Of a stretch of 64,000 nucleotides of DNA, positions 17,713-24,706 are shown one piece after another. Numbering within the stretch: the first letter of the stretch is position 1; every line of letters starts with the position of its first letter. Origin of the DNA: VRUE01 sp963708115 (lineage in GTDB: Bacteria > Actinomycetota > Thermoleophilia > Solirubrobacterales > 70-9); contig CAVPRX010000002.1 in the NCBI GenBank assembly GCA_963708115.1, positions 186,001-250,000 on the forward strand, given 5' to 3'. A program made the translations under genes and the position numbers. The notes under the pieces are model-generated. The model did no database searches and was not told where the DNA came from. It saw only the letters and a program-made list of their open reading frames with translations.

Positions 17713-18141
17713 ATGGAGGCAGCAACCGCCCGCAAGATCCGCGTCGTCGTCGCCAAGCCTGGCTTGGACGGGCACGACCGCGGGGCCAAGATCATCGCCC
17801 GGGCGCTGCGCGACGCGGGCATGGAGGTGATCTACACCGGCCTGCACCAGACGCCGGAGCAGATCGCCGAGACGGTGATCCAGGAGGACGCCGACGCGGT
17901 CGGTCTCTCGATCCTCTCGGGCGCCCACATGACGCTGGTGCCGAAAGTGGTCGCGCTGCTGAAGGAGCAGGGTGTCGATGACGTCCTGGTCACGGTCGGG
18001 GGCACGATCCCGGCCGACGACATTCCCGAGCTGAAGGAGCTGGGGGTCGCCGCCGTCTTCACGCCCGGCTCGGGCACCGACGAGATCGTCGATTTCATCC
18101 GCAGTGGCGCCGAAGAGCGCCACCAGCGCGAAGAAGCTTGA
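17713..18141 (+). CDS. Acyl-CoA mutase small subunit, cobalamin-binding domain
   Basis: A 142-residue B12-binding Rossmann domain. KPGLDGHDRG holds the D19-x-H21-x2-G24 motif whose histidine ligates cobalt from below, followed by GLSILSGAHMTLVP and VTVGGTIPADD, the other nucleotide-loop binding segments. It pairs with the large subunit at 15025-16646 to form the split mutase. The ATG at 17713 gives the standard N-terminus; the longer upstream frame is an artefact over the divergent AbiEi gene. A 9-bp hairpin begins 2 bases after the stop. Confidence 0.93.
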   Translation: MEAATARKIRVVVAKPGLDGHDRGAKIIARALRDAGMEVIYTGLHQTPEQIAETVIQEDADAVGLSILSGAHMTLVPKVVALLKEQGVDDVLVTVGGTIPADDIPELKELGVAAVFTPGSGTDEIVDFIRSGAEERHQREEA

Positions 18142-18143
18142 AT

Positions 18144-18169
18144 TTCGGCGTGACGGGAATCACTCCGAA
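18144..18169. terminator. Hairpin after the mutase small subunit
   Basis: TTCGG-c-GTGA-cgggaa-TCAC-t-CCGAA, a 9-bp stem with one internal mismatch, begins 2 bases after the stop codon. There is no T-tract downstream, so it would be a U-less terminator or attenuator ahead of the etf promoter. Confidence 0.45.
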
Positions 18170-18200
18170 CAGCACACGTCCTGATGTATAGATAGACTGA

Positions 18201-18216
18201 TTGACTGGTCAGTCAA
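18201..18216. promoter_or_regulatory. TetR-type palindromic operator upstream of etfB
   Basis: TTGACTG-GT-CAGTCAA is a perfect 7+2+7 inverted repeat 33 bases upstream of the etfB start. A TATAGA box at 18187-18192 may be the -10, which would place the operator over the start of transcription. Sites of this size and form are typical for TetR-family repressors of fatty-acid or branched-chain catabolism. No regulator gene is adjacent. Confidence 0.6.
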
Positions 18217-18249
18217 CAGCCTGAAGCAACAGCCAAGGAGGCTTGAAAG

Positions 18250-19041
18250 TTGAAGATCTGCGTCCTGGTCAAGGAGGTTCCGGACGCCGCCGTCCAGAAG
18301 CGCATCGACTCCGGAACGATGCGATTGGACCGTAGCGGCGAGAAAAACCTCAACCCCTTCGATACCCATGCCATTGAGGCCGCCATGCAGATCAAGGAGG
18401 GCGGTGCGATCCCGGTCGAGGAGGTCGTTGCGGTGACGATGGGCCCCGATTCGGCGGTCCGCGCGCTGCACAAGGCGGTGGCGCTCGGCGCCGACCGCTC
18501 GGTCCACCTCTCCGACGACGCGCTGTCGGGCTCCGACGTCTGCGCCACCGGCTACTCGCTCGCCAAGGTTCTCGAGTCCGAGAGCCCGGACCTGGTCCTG
18601 CTCGGCCAGCAGTCCGACGATGGCGAGTGCTACACGATCGGTGCTGTCGTCGCCGACCACCTGAAGATGCCTTCGCTGACGCAGGTGATCAAGATCGACG
18701 TCACCGACGGCAAGCTGCGCTGCGAGCGCCAGGCCGAGTACGGCTACGACACGGTCGAGGTCGAGCTGCCGGCCGTGATCAGCGTCGGCGACGCGATCAA
18801 CGAGCCCCGCTACCCGAGCCTCAAAGCGATCATGGGGGCGAAGAAAAAACCGCTCGACGGCAAGGCCACCGCCGACGTCGGCATCGAAGCCGGCATGGTC
18901 GGCACGGGCGGCTCCAAGACGACTGTGCTCGCACTCAACCCGCCGCCTCCCAAGGAGGCCGGCGAGATCATCGAGGACGAGGACACCAACGAGACGGTCG
19001 AAAAGATCGTCGCTTGGCTCGACGAGAGGAAGCTGATCTAG
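18250..19041 (+). CDS. etfB: Electron transfer flavoprotein, beta subunit
   Basis: A 263-residue EtfB/FixA protein starting with TTG after AAGGAGG (18234-18240). It begins KICVLVKEVPDAAVQKRIDS and contains the family signature near VEVELPAVISVGDAINEPRY and PSLKAIMGAKKKPL. With EtfA it accepts electrons from acyl-CoA dehydrogenases such as the one at 6341-7486. It is the first gene of an etfB-etfA-ETF dehydrogenase operon, and its stop directly abuts the etfA ATG. A palindromic operator lies 33 bases upstream. Confidence 0.95.
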   Translation: MKICVLVKEVPDAAVQKRIDSGTMRLDRSGEKNLNPFDTHAIEAAMQIKEGGAIPVEEVVAVTMGPDSAVRALHKAVALGADRSVHLSDDALSGSDVCATGYSLAKVLESESPDLVLLGQQSDDGECYTIGAVVADHLKMPSLTQVIKIDVTDGKLRCERQAEYGYDTVEVELPAVISVGDAINEPRYPSLKAIMGAKKKPLDGKATADVGIEAGMVGTGGSKTTVLALNPPPPKEAGEIIEDEDTNETVEKIVAWLDERKLI

Positions 19042-20016
19042 ATGGCAGGCATCCTGGTTTACGCCCTCCACGACGACGAGGGCAACTTCAACAAAAACTC
19101 GCTCGGGGCTATCTCCGAGGCGGCCAAGCTGGCCGGTGAAATCGGTGGCGAGGCCGCCGCGCTGGTAGTCGGCGAGGTCGCCGACGACGCCTGCGCTTCG
19201 CTCGGCAACTGGGGCGCGGCCAAGGTCTACCGGGCCAAGAGCGTGCCCGAGGGCCTGGCCCAGCCGATCGTCGACGCGATGGCCAAGGTCATCGCCGACG
19301 AGGGCTTCGGCTACGCGCTGTTCGGCGGCGGCCTGCTCGGATTCGAGATCGGCGCCGGGCTGACCGCGCGCCTGAACGCCGGCGTGACGATGGAGGTGAC
19401 GCAGGTCAAAGTGCAAGACGGCAAGCTCGTCGTCGAGCGCCCGATCCTGCAGGACTCCCAGATCGCCGACGTTGGTTACGTCAGCGAGCCGGGGATCATC
19501 ATCGGACGCCTCAATGCCTTCGACGCCAAGGAGAGCGGTGGCACGGCCGAGGTGGTCGACGTCGACGTCGAGCTCTCGGCCTGGTCGACCAAGGCGACGC
19601 TGGTCCAGCGCGGCGAGCAGCGCGGTGCCGACGTCAACATCGAGGACGCCGACATCCTCGTCGGTGGCGGCCGCGGTCTCGGCGCTGCCGAGGGCTTCAA
19701 GCAGTGCGAGGAACTGGCCGAGGCGATGGGCGGGGCGGTTGCCGCCACCCGCGCCGTGGTCGACGCAGGCTGGTACCCCTACGCGGCCCAGATCGGTCAG
19801 ACCGGCAAGACGGTCGCCCCGAAGCTCTACCTGGCTGCCGGCATCTCCGGCGCGATCCAGCACAAGGTCGGGATGCAGAGCTCGGAGAACATCCTCGCGA
19901 TCAACAAGGACCAGAACGCGCCGATATTCGAGTTCTCGGACCTCGGCGTGGTCGGCGATCTGCACAAGATCGTCCCCAAGCTCACGGAAGCCATTAAGGC
20001 GAAGAAGGGAGGCTGA
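19042..20016 (+). CDS. etfA: Electron transfer flavoprotein, alpha subunit
   Basis: A 324-residue EtfA/FixB protein. The N-terminal ETF domain (GILVYALHDDEGNFNKNSLG) is followed by the C-terminal FAD-binding domain with VGGGRGLG, GQTGKTVAPKLYLAAGISGA, QHKVGMQSSENILAINKD and NAPIFEFSDLGVVGD, all conserved FAD contacts. It forms the heterodimer with EtfB. The start immediately follows the etfB stop, and the ETF dehydrogenase gene begins 46 bases downstream. Confidence 0.96.
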   Translation: MAGILVYALHDDEGNFNKNSLGAISEAAKLAGEIGGEAAALVVGEVADDACASLGNWGAAKVYRAKSVPEGLAQPIVDAMAKVIADEGFGYALFGGGLLGFEIGAGLTARLNAGVTMEVTQVKVQDGKLVVERPILQDSQIADVGYVSEPGIIIGRLNAFDAKESGGTAEVVDVDVELSAWSTKATLVQRGEQRGADVNIEDADILVGGGRGLGAAEGFKQCEELAEAMGGAVAATRAVVDAGWYPYAAQIGQTGKTVAPKLYLAAGISGAIQHKVGMQSSENILAINKDQNAPIFEFSDLGVVGDLHKIVPKLTEAIKAKKGG

Positions 20017-20062
20017 GCCGCCGGCTCGGCCCAACCCCTCGACCGCGACAAAGGAGCAAGCG

Positions 20063-21769
20063 ATGCCCGCCGTAAAGCCGATCGACTACCCGCCCCCGTT
20101 CGACTCCGCCGACGTGATCGGCCCGCCGACCGATCCGGTCGACGACCGGATCGAGGTCGGGATCGCGATCGTCGGCGGCGGCCCGGCGGGCCTCGCCTGC
20201 GCCAACAAGATCATGCAGCTGCTCGAGGACGAGCCGGAGCTGACCGAGAAGCTCGGCGAAGTCCCGGTCGCGGTGATCGAGAAGGGCAAAGTGTCGGGCG
20301 CCCATCTGCTCTCCGGAGCCAACGTCGACCCCTCGGCGATGACGCGGCTGTTCCCGGACATGGACCCGGGCGACTGGCCGTCGGTCTACCAGGAGGTGAC
20401 CAAGGACGCGACCTACTTCCTCACCTCCAAGGCCGCGATCCCGCTGAAGCCGCCGCCGCCCAACTTCCGCAAAGAGGGGACCTACACGATGTCGGTCTCC
20501 AAACTGGGCCGCTTCCTCGCCGACAAAGCCGAAGAGGCCGGCGTCTACATCCTCTCCGAGACCGCCGCGACCAAGCTGCTGGTCGAGGACCGGATCGTCA
20601 AGGGCGTGCGCTCCGGCGACCGCGGCCGCGGCAAGGAGGGGCAGGAGCTGGGCAACTTCGAGCCCGGTTCCGACGTCGTCGCCAAGGCGACCGTCCTCGC
20701 CGAGGGCACGATCGGCCACCTCACCTACTCGGCCTACGACTACTTCGACATGCACGGCTCCGACCCGCAGGCCTGGGAGCTCGGGGTGAAGGAGATCTGG
20801 GAGGTCCCCAAGCCGCTCGACCGGGTCATCCACACGCTCGGCTGGCCGCTGCGCTGGGGCGCCAAGTACAAGGAGGCGGGCGGCAGCTTCATCTACCCGA
20901 TGGGCGAGGACAAGGTCTGCTTCGGCCTCGTCGTCGGCCTCGACTACACCGACGCCACCTTCTCGGTCCACGACGAGCTGCAGCGCTTCAAGACCCACCC
21001 CTTCATCGCCAAGATCATCGAGGGCGGCAAGCGGGTCGGCTGGGGCGCCAAGACGATCCCCTCGGGTGGCTACTGGTCGCTCCCCAAGCGCTTCTCCGTG
21101 CCCGGCATGCTGGTCGCCGGCGACGCCGCCGGGATGGTCAACATCGCCGAACTCGCCGGCGTCCATTACGCGATGCACGCCGGGATGTACGCGGCGGAAG
21201 CGATCGTCGAGTCGCTGAAGAAGGACATCAACTCGGTCAACTTCGAGTCCTACGACGAGGCGATCCGCAACTCGGTGATCGAGAAGGACCTCTACAAGTC
21301 GCGCAACATGAAGCAGCCGCTGACCAAGGGCCTGATCCGCGGCGGCATCGTCGCCAACATGCTCGTCGCCAGCAAAGGCAACTTCCCACCCGGCCACATG
21401 AAGGTAGAGGACAACGCCGAGCCGGCGATGCACCTCGGCAACGCCGCGAGCCGCTATCCCAAGCCCGACAACGAGGTCACCTTCAACAAGCTCGACTCGG
21501 TCTTCCTCTCCGGCAACGCGACCCGCGACGACGCCCCCAACCACGTTCGGATCCAGACCAAGGTTCCGCGTGAGATCGCCCAGACCTGGGTCTCGATGTG
21601 CCCGGCCCAGGTCTACGAGATTCCCGACGAGCAGCTCGAGAACGGCGCCGCCGAAGTCGACGTCCACGTCACCGCCTCCAACTGCGTCCAGTGCGGCGCG
21701 ATCACCGCCAAGGGCGGGCGCCTCACGTTGCCCGAGGGCGGCGACGGGCCGCTTTACCAAGAGACTTAG
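20063..21769 (+). CDS. Electron transfer flavoprotein-quinone oxidoreductase
   Basis: A 568-residue membrane-associated flavoprotein that passes electrons from ETF to the quinone pool. The ATG at 20063 follows AAGGAG (20051-20056); the longer upstream frame overlaps etfA and is not used. It has an N-terminal dinucleotide fold (IAIVGGGPAGLACA), the ETF-QO motifs SGAHLLSGANVDPSAM and GGYWSLPKRFSVPGMLVAGD, and a C-terminal ferredoxin-like domain. In that domain Cys513, Cys541 and Cys544 are present, but the fourth cluster ligand position (547) is isoleucine. The length and all other motifs match the eukaryotic and bacterial ETF-QO family. Confidence 0.93.
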   Translation: MPAVKPIDYPPPFDSADVIGPPTDPVDDRIEVGIAIVGGGPAGLACANKIMQLLEDEPELTEKLGEVPVAVIEKGKVSGAHLLSGANVDPSAMTRLFPDMDPGDWPSVYQEVTKDATYFLTSKAAIPLKPPPPNFRKEGTYTMSVSKLGRFLADKAEEAGVYILSETAATKLLVEDRIVKGVRSGDRGRGKEGQELGNFEPGSDVVAKATVLAEGTIGHLTYSAYDYFDMHGSDPQAWELGVKEIWEVPKPLDRVIHTLGWPLRWGAKYKEAGGSFIYPMGEDKVCFGLVVGLDYTDATFSVHDELQRFKTHPFIAKIIEGGKRVGWGAKTIPSGGYWSLPKRFSVPGMLVAGDAAGMVNIAELAGVHYAMHAGMYAAEAIVESLKKDINSVNFESYDEAIRNSVIEKDLYKSRNMKQPLTKGLIRGGIVANMLVASKGNFPPGHMKVEDNAEPAMHLGNAASRYPKPDNEVTFNKLDSVFLSGNATRDDAPNHVRIQTKVPREIAQTWVSMCPAQVYEIPDEQLENGAAEVDVHVTASNCVQCGAITAKGGRLTLPEGGDGPLYQET

Positions 21770-21784
21770 CCTAGGGTGCGCTTA

Positions 21785-21798
21785 CGCAGGGTCCTGCG
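21785..21798. terminator. Short hairpin after the ETF operon
   Basis: CGCAGG-GT-CCTGCG, a perfect 6-bp stem 15 bases after the stop of the ETF operon. No T-tract follows. A U-less terminator is plausible. Confidence 0.35.
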
Positions 21799-22337
21799 CG
21801 GATCCTGAAGATCTCAGAGTGGTCGCCTGGGCTCACCTCGAAAGGGTTTTCGGGCGGATAGAGACCGTGAGCTTGGCACGCGCGAAGTGTTCGAGTTGCG
21901 GATTGGATCGGCAACGCCTGGCCTTCGAAAGGACCACCCTTGCCGGGTAGTGCTCGGCGTAGGTGGGGGTGGCGCAGCCGCAGTCCTGGATCAGCGCTTC
22001 GCCTTGGCCCAAGGCAAATCGGTGGGTGTAGCGGGACCATTCGGTCGGATCGCTCCTGCTGATCCCGCAGTTACTTTTGCTGGCGCCCTGGTGACCGTGA
22101 AGTCGATGCAGCCAGTTGTGCACGCACTGAGCGATCTGATCGTCGCCCGCTGGGCTTTTGCCGGTGTCGGGTCCGCGATCGAGATGAACGCGAGGCTGGC
22201 TGGCGATGCGCCCGCCGCGGCGGGCTATGGCCACAGTTTCTGCTGCCGCCCTCCTTCGTGCCACTCGCGCGAGAGATGTTTCAGAGTCGGCTCGAATAGC
22301 GCGCCACGTGTGCGTCGGGCAGGGCTATGGTCGGAGC
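21799..22337. other. Unassigned region, about 540 bases
   Basis: Overlapping open frames exist on both strands, but none has a recognisable domain, natural composition or ribosome site, and the cysteine- and arginine-rich translations look like chance frames. The GC content is a little lower than in the flanks. It may hold the promoter of the two small membrane proteins, a degraded gene or an RNA gene that I cannot recognise. Confidence 0.3.
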
Positions 22338-22550
22338 ATGGTCGTCGGGACCATCGTCAGTCAATTCACGACGCTTTTCGGCCTCGCCGCGGGGGCGATC
22401 GCAACCGGAGGTTTCATCTCGCATGCTCCTCGTGTTCTCTCCGACAAGTCTGAGGGAGAGATACGTCGAGCAACCGTGAAGGGAGGCCTATTGGGACTCG
22501 CCTTCGCGGGGGGTATAATCGTTTTGTCTACAGTTGTGGAATGGCTATGA
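22338..22550 (+). CDS. Small membrane protein (two predicted helices)
   Basis: A 70-residue protein beginning MVVGTIVSQFTTLFGLAAGA, with hydrophobic stretches at residues about 4-25 and 48-68 separated by a charged loop (SDKSEGEIRRATVKGG). I know no family for it. Its stop overlaps the next ATG (ATGA at 22547-22550), which supports real, coupled expression of the pair. It could be a holin-like or regulatory membrane peptide; nothing in the sequence decides. Confidence 0.5.
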   Translation: MVVGTIVSQFTTLFGLAAGAIATGGFISHAPRVLSDKSEGEIRRATVKGGLLGLAFAGGIIVLSTVVEWL

Positions 22551-22747
22551 ACGAGACCAGAGCAACCGTGCTTGCACTCATTGTCGGCCTCGGCGTCATG
22601 AGCATTGCTTTCATTGCGCTGGCAAGCGTGCATGCGAAGAGCGAAGTCCTCTTCTTGGCGTGCTTTCTGCCGCTGTGCGCAACCGCATACGCAAACTCGC
22701 TAATCGTCTCGCACTACGCCGACTCTCAGCGACACAAGCGTCGTTGA
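22547..22747 (+). CDS. Small membrane protein (two predicted helices)
   Basis: A 66-residue protein (MNETRATVLALIVGLGVMSI ...) with two hydrophobic helices and a basic C-terminus (SQRHKRR). The start is coupled to the previous small ORF by ATGA; an ATG at 22541 is also in frame. Family unknown. The pair is followed 30 bases later by a transporter gene and may share its transcript. Confidence 0.5.
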   Translation: MNETRATVLALIVGLGVMSIAFIALASVHAKSEVLFLACFLPLCATAYANSLIVSHYADSQRHKRR

Positions 22748-22777
22748 GAGGGGCCAGAACCCAGATATGGTCGCGCG

Positions 22778-23641
22778 GTGTTGGCGCTGGGCATAGTCGC
22801 TGCTATCGGGGCCTCGGTCCTCTACAACGCGTCGATTGCGTTGCAGGCGCTCGAGGCGCGCGAGGTGTCCGGAGAGCATTCGCTGCGGCTGTCGTTGATC
22901 GGGAAGCTGGTGCGGAACAAGCGCTGGCTCGGGGCTACTGCGCTGGGGTTGGCTGGTTGGCCGCTGGAGATCGTGGCGCTGCTGCTGGCGCCGCTGACTG
23001 TGGTGCAGCCATGTTTGGCGAGCGGCTTGATCCTCTTGCTCTGGCTTGGCGCGACGCGGCTGGGGGAGGCGCCGGGACGGCGCGAGTTCCTCGCCGTCGC
23101 CGCGATCGTCGCCGGCGTCGGCGGCGTCGCCTGGGCGGCGCCGGAGCGAACTACCGACCATGCGGGGACGCTGGCTATCGCCGCCGCCTTGGCGATCGTC
23201 GCGATCCCGATCGCCCTTCCCTATCTCCTGCGCCGTCGAGCGAGCGTGGTCGGCACCCTGATGGTGATCAGCGCGGGCTGTGGGTACGCCTGGACGGCGA
23301 TCGCCAGCAAGCTGCTTACCGATGAGCTGGCCGCTGGAGCGATAGTCGTCGCCGCCCTATGGCTCGGCACCGCCGCGGCCTCCGAGGGCCTGGCGCTGCT
23401 CAGCGAGATGAGCGCCCTGCAGAGGCGCGCCGCCACCCACGTGGCGCCGACGATGTTCGCGGTTCAGATCCTCGTCCCGGTGTTGCTGGCGCCGCTGATC
23501 TTCGGCGAGTCCTGGGGCGACACGCCGCTCGGCGGCTTCGCCCTGATCGCCTTCATGGCCGTCGCCGTCGGCGGCACCATGTTGCTGGCCGGATCGCGCA
23601 GTGTCGGCGCGGTTATCGAGGCGGCCCATCCGGACGACTGA
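22778..23641 (+). CDS. EamA/NIPA-like drug/metabolite superfamily transporter
   Basis: A 287-residue integral membrane protein with about nine or ten predicted helices. It begins LALGIVAAIGASVLYNASIA after a GTG start. The LTVVQPCLASGLILLLWLGA segment and the two-fold repeat of helix bundles fit the drug/metabolite transporter superfamily; the N-terminal ASVLYNASIALQALEAR recalls NIPA/DUF803 magnesium-transporter-like proteins. The substrate is not evident. It precedes the DegT-epimerase-deacetylase operon by 30 bases, so it could be part of it, but its sequence gives no link to glycan export. Confidence 0.7.
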   Translation: MLALGIVAAIGASVLYNASIALQALEAREVSGEHSLRLSLIGKLVRNKRWLGATALGLAGWPLEIVALLLAPLTVVQPCLASGLILLLWLGATRLGEAPGRREFLAVAAIVAGVGGVAWAAPERTTDHAGTLAIAAALAIVAIPIALPYLLRRRASVVGTLMVISAGCGYAWTAIASKLLTDELAAGAIVVAALWLGTAAASEGLALLSEMSALQRRAATHVAPTMFAVQILVPVLLAPLIFGESWGDTPLGGFALIAFMAVAVGGTMLLAGSRSVGAVIEAAHPDD

Positions 23642-23671
23642 TCCGGCTTCACTGGTAGCGTTGCGCCCGCT

Positions 23672-24706
23672 TTGCCTTCCCCAGTCAGCCCTCCGCTCGA
23701 CGCGAGCAGGTTCGCGATCGGGTTCGATCATCGCGACCGCGCTCGCCTCTTCGAGCTGTGGGCCCAGGTGCTCGACTCGGAGCAGTGGTCCGAGGGCGCG
23801 ATGCTGGAGGCCTTCGAGCAACGCTGGTCGCAGTGGAACGACCTGCCCAGCCTGGGTCTGTCCAGCTGGGCCGGCGGTGCTCTTGCAGCGCTCGAGTTCG
23901 CCGGGGTACGAGGCGAGACCGTGCTCTGCCCGTCGAACACCTTCATGGCCTCGCCGCTGGCTGCGATCAACGCCGGCGCCGAGGTCGAGTTCGTCGATTG
24001 CAACCGCAGCGACCTCTGCATGTCGTTCGAGGACTTCGAGCGCAAGGCGGAGCGCCTGAAGCCCAAGGCCGCGATCCTCGTCCACATCGGCGGCCATATC
24101 GCCTTCGACTCAGAGCGGATCGCCGCCTACTGCCGTGAGCACGGGATCTTCCTGCTCGAGGACTGCGCACACGCGCACGGCGCCGAGTGGGGGGAGCGCA
24201 GGCCGGGAAGCTTCGGCGACGCCGGCGTCTACTCGCTCTACGCGACCAAGACCGTCTCCACCGGGGAGGGGGGAGTGCTCGTCTCCGCCAACCCCGAGCT
24301 GATCGAGTTCGCCAGGAAGTTCCGCAACTACGGCAAGTTCGAGCATGAGGTCGACGGCCTCAACTTCCGCATGAGCGAGTTCACCGCCGCTCTCGGCCTC
24401 GTCCAGGCCGACCGCATGGAGGAGATCGTCGCCTGGAAGAACGCCTACGCGGCCGAGCACCTCGACGCCCTGCACCCGGCACGGCCCGAGCTTCCCGACG
24501 GGATGACCTCCGGCCTCTACAAGTACATAGTCTTCGCCCCGATCGAGAAGTCGACCGGGCGGGTCTACGAGGAACCCTGCCACCGGATCATGGCCCGCGA
24601 CGACGAGCTTCCCAACACCGACTGGGTGGCCGAGAACCACTGGTGCGTGCCGCTCTACTACCGCCCGGAGAGCCGGGACGACGTCCTCGCAAAGGAGGAA
24701 GCATGA
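23672..24706 (+). CDS. DegT/DnrJ/EryC1/StrS-family sugar aminotransferase
   Basis: A 344-residue PLP enzyme. CPSNTFMASPLAAINAGAEV, LEDCAHAHGAEWG (PLP-binding Asp) and YSLYATKTVSTGEGGVLVS (Schiff-base Lys) are the family landmarks, and KFRNYGKFEHEVDGLNFRMS is the C-terminal conserved stretch. It transaminates a keto-sugar nucleotide or related carbonyl compound. The start is a TTG at 23672, with no ATG or GTG before the conserved core. The stop overlaps the next gene (ATGA at 24703-24706), so the two are translationally coupled. Confidence 0.88.
   Translation: MPSPVSPPLDASRFAIGFDHRDRARLFELWAQVLDSEQWSEGAMLEAFEQRWSQWNDLPSLGLSSWAGGALAALEFAGVRGETVLCPSNTFMASPLAAINAGAEVEFVDCNRSDLCMSFEDFERKAERLKPKAAILVHIGGHIAFDSERIAAYCREHGIFLLEDCAHAHGAEWGERRPGSFGDAGVYSLYATKTVSTGEGGVLVSANPELIEFARKFRNYGKFEHEVDGLNFRMSEFTAALGLVQADRMEEIVAWKNAYAAEHLDALHPARPELPDGMTSGLYKYIVFAPIEKSTGRVYEEPCHRIMARDDELPNTDWVAENHWCVPLYYRPESRDDVLAKEEA

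Noticed and set aside
18160..20034. A 624-codon open frame on the minus strand opposite etfB/etfA
   Set aside because: It is a shadow of two strongly conserved genes in a high-GC region; the translation is Asp/Arg/Leu-rich with no domain.
21887..22453. A 188-codon plus-strand frame after the ETF operon
   Set aside because: It has unnatural Cys/Arg-rich composition and runs out of frame across the small membrane protein gene.
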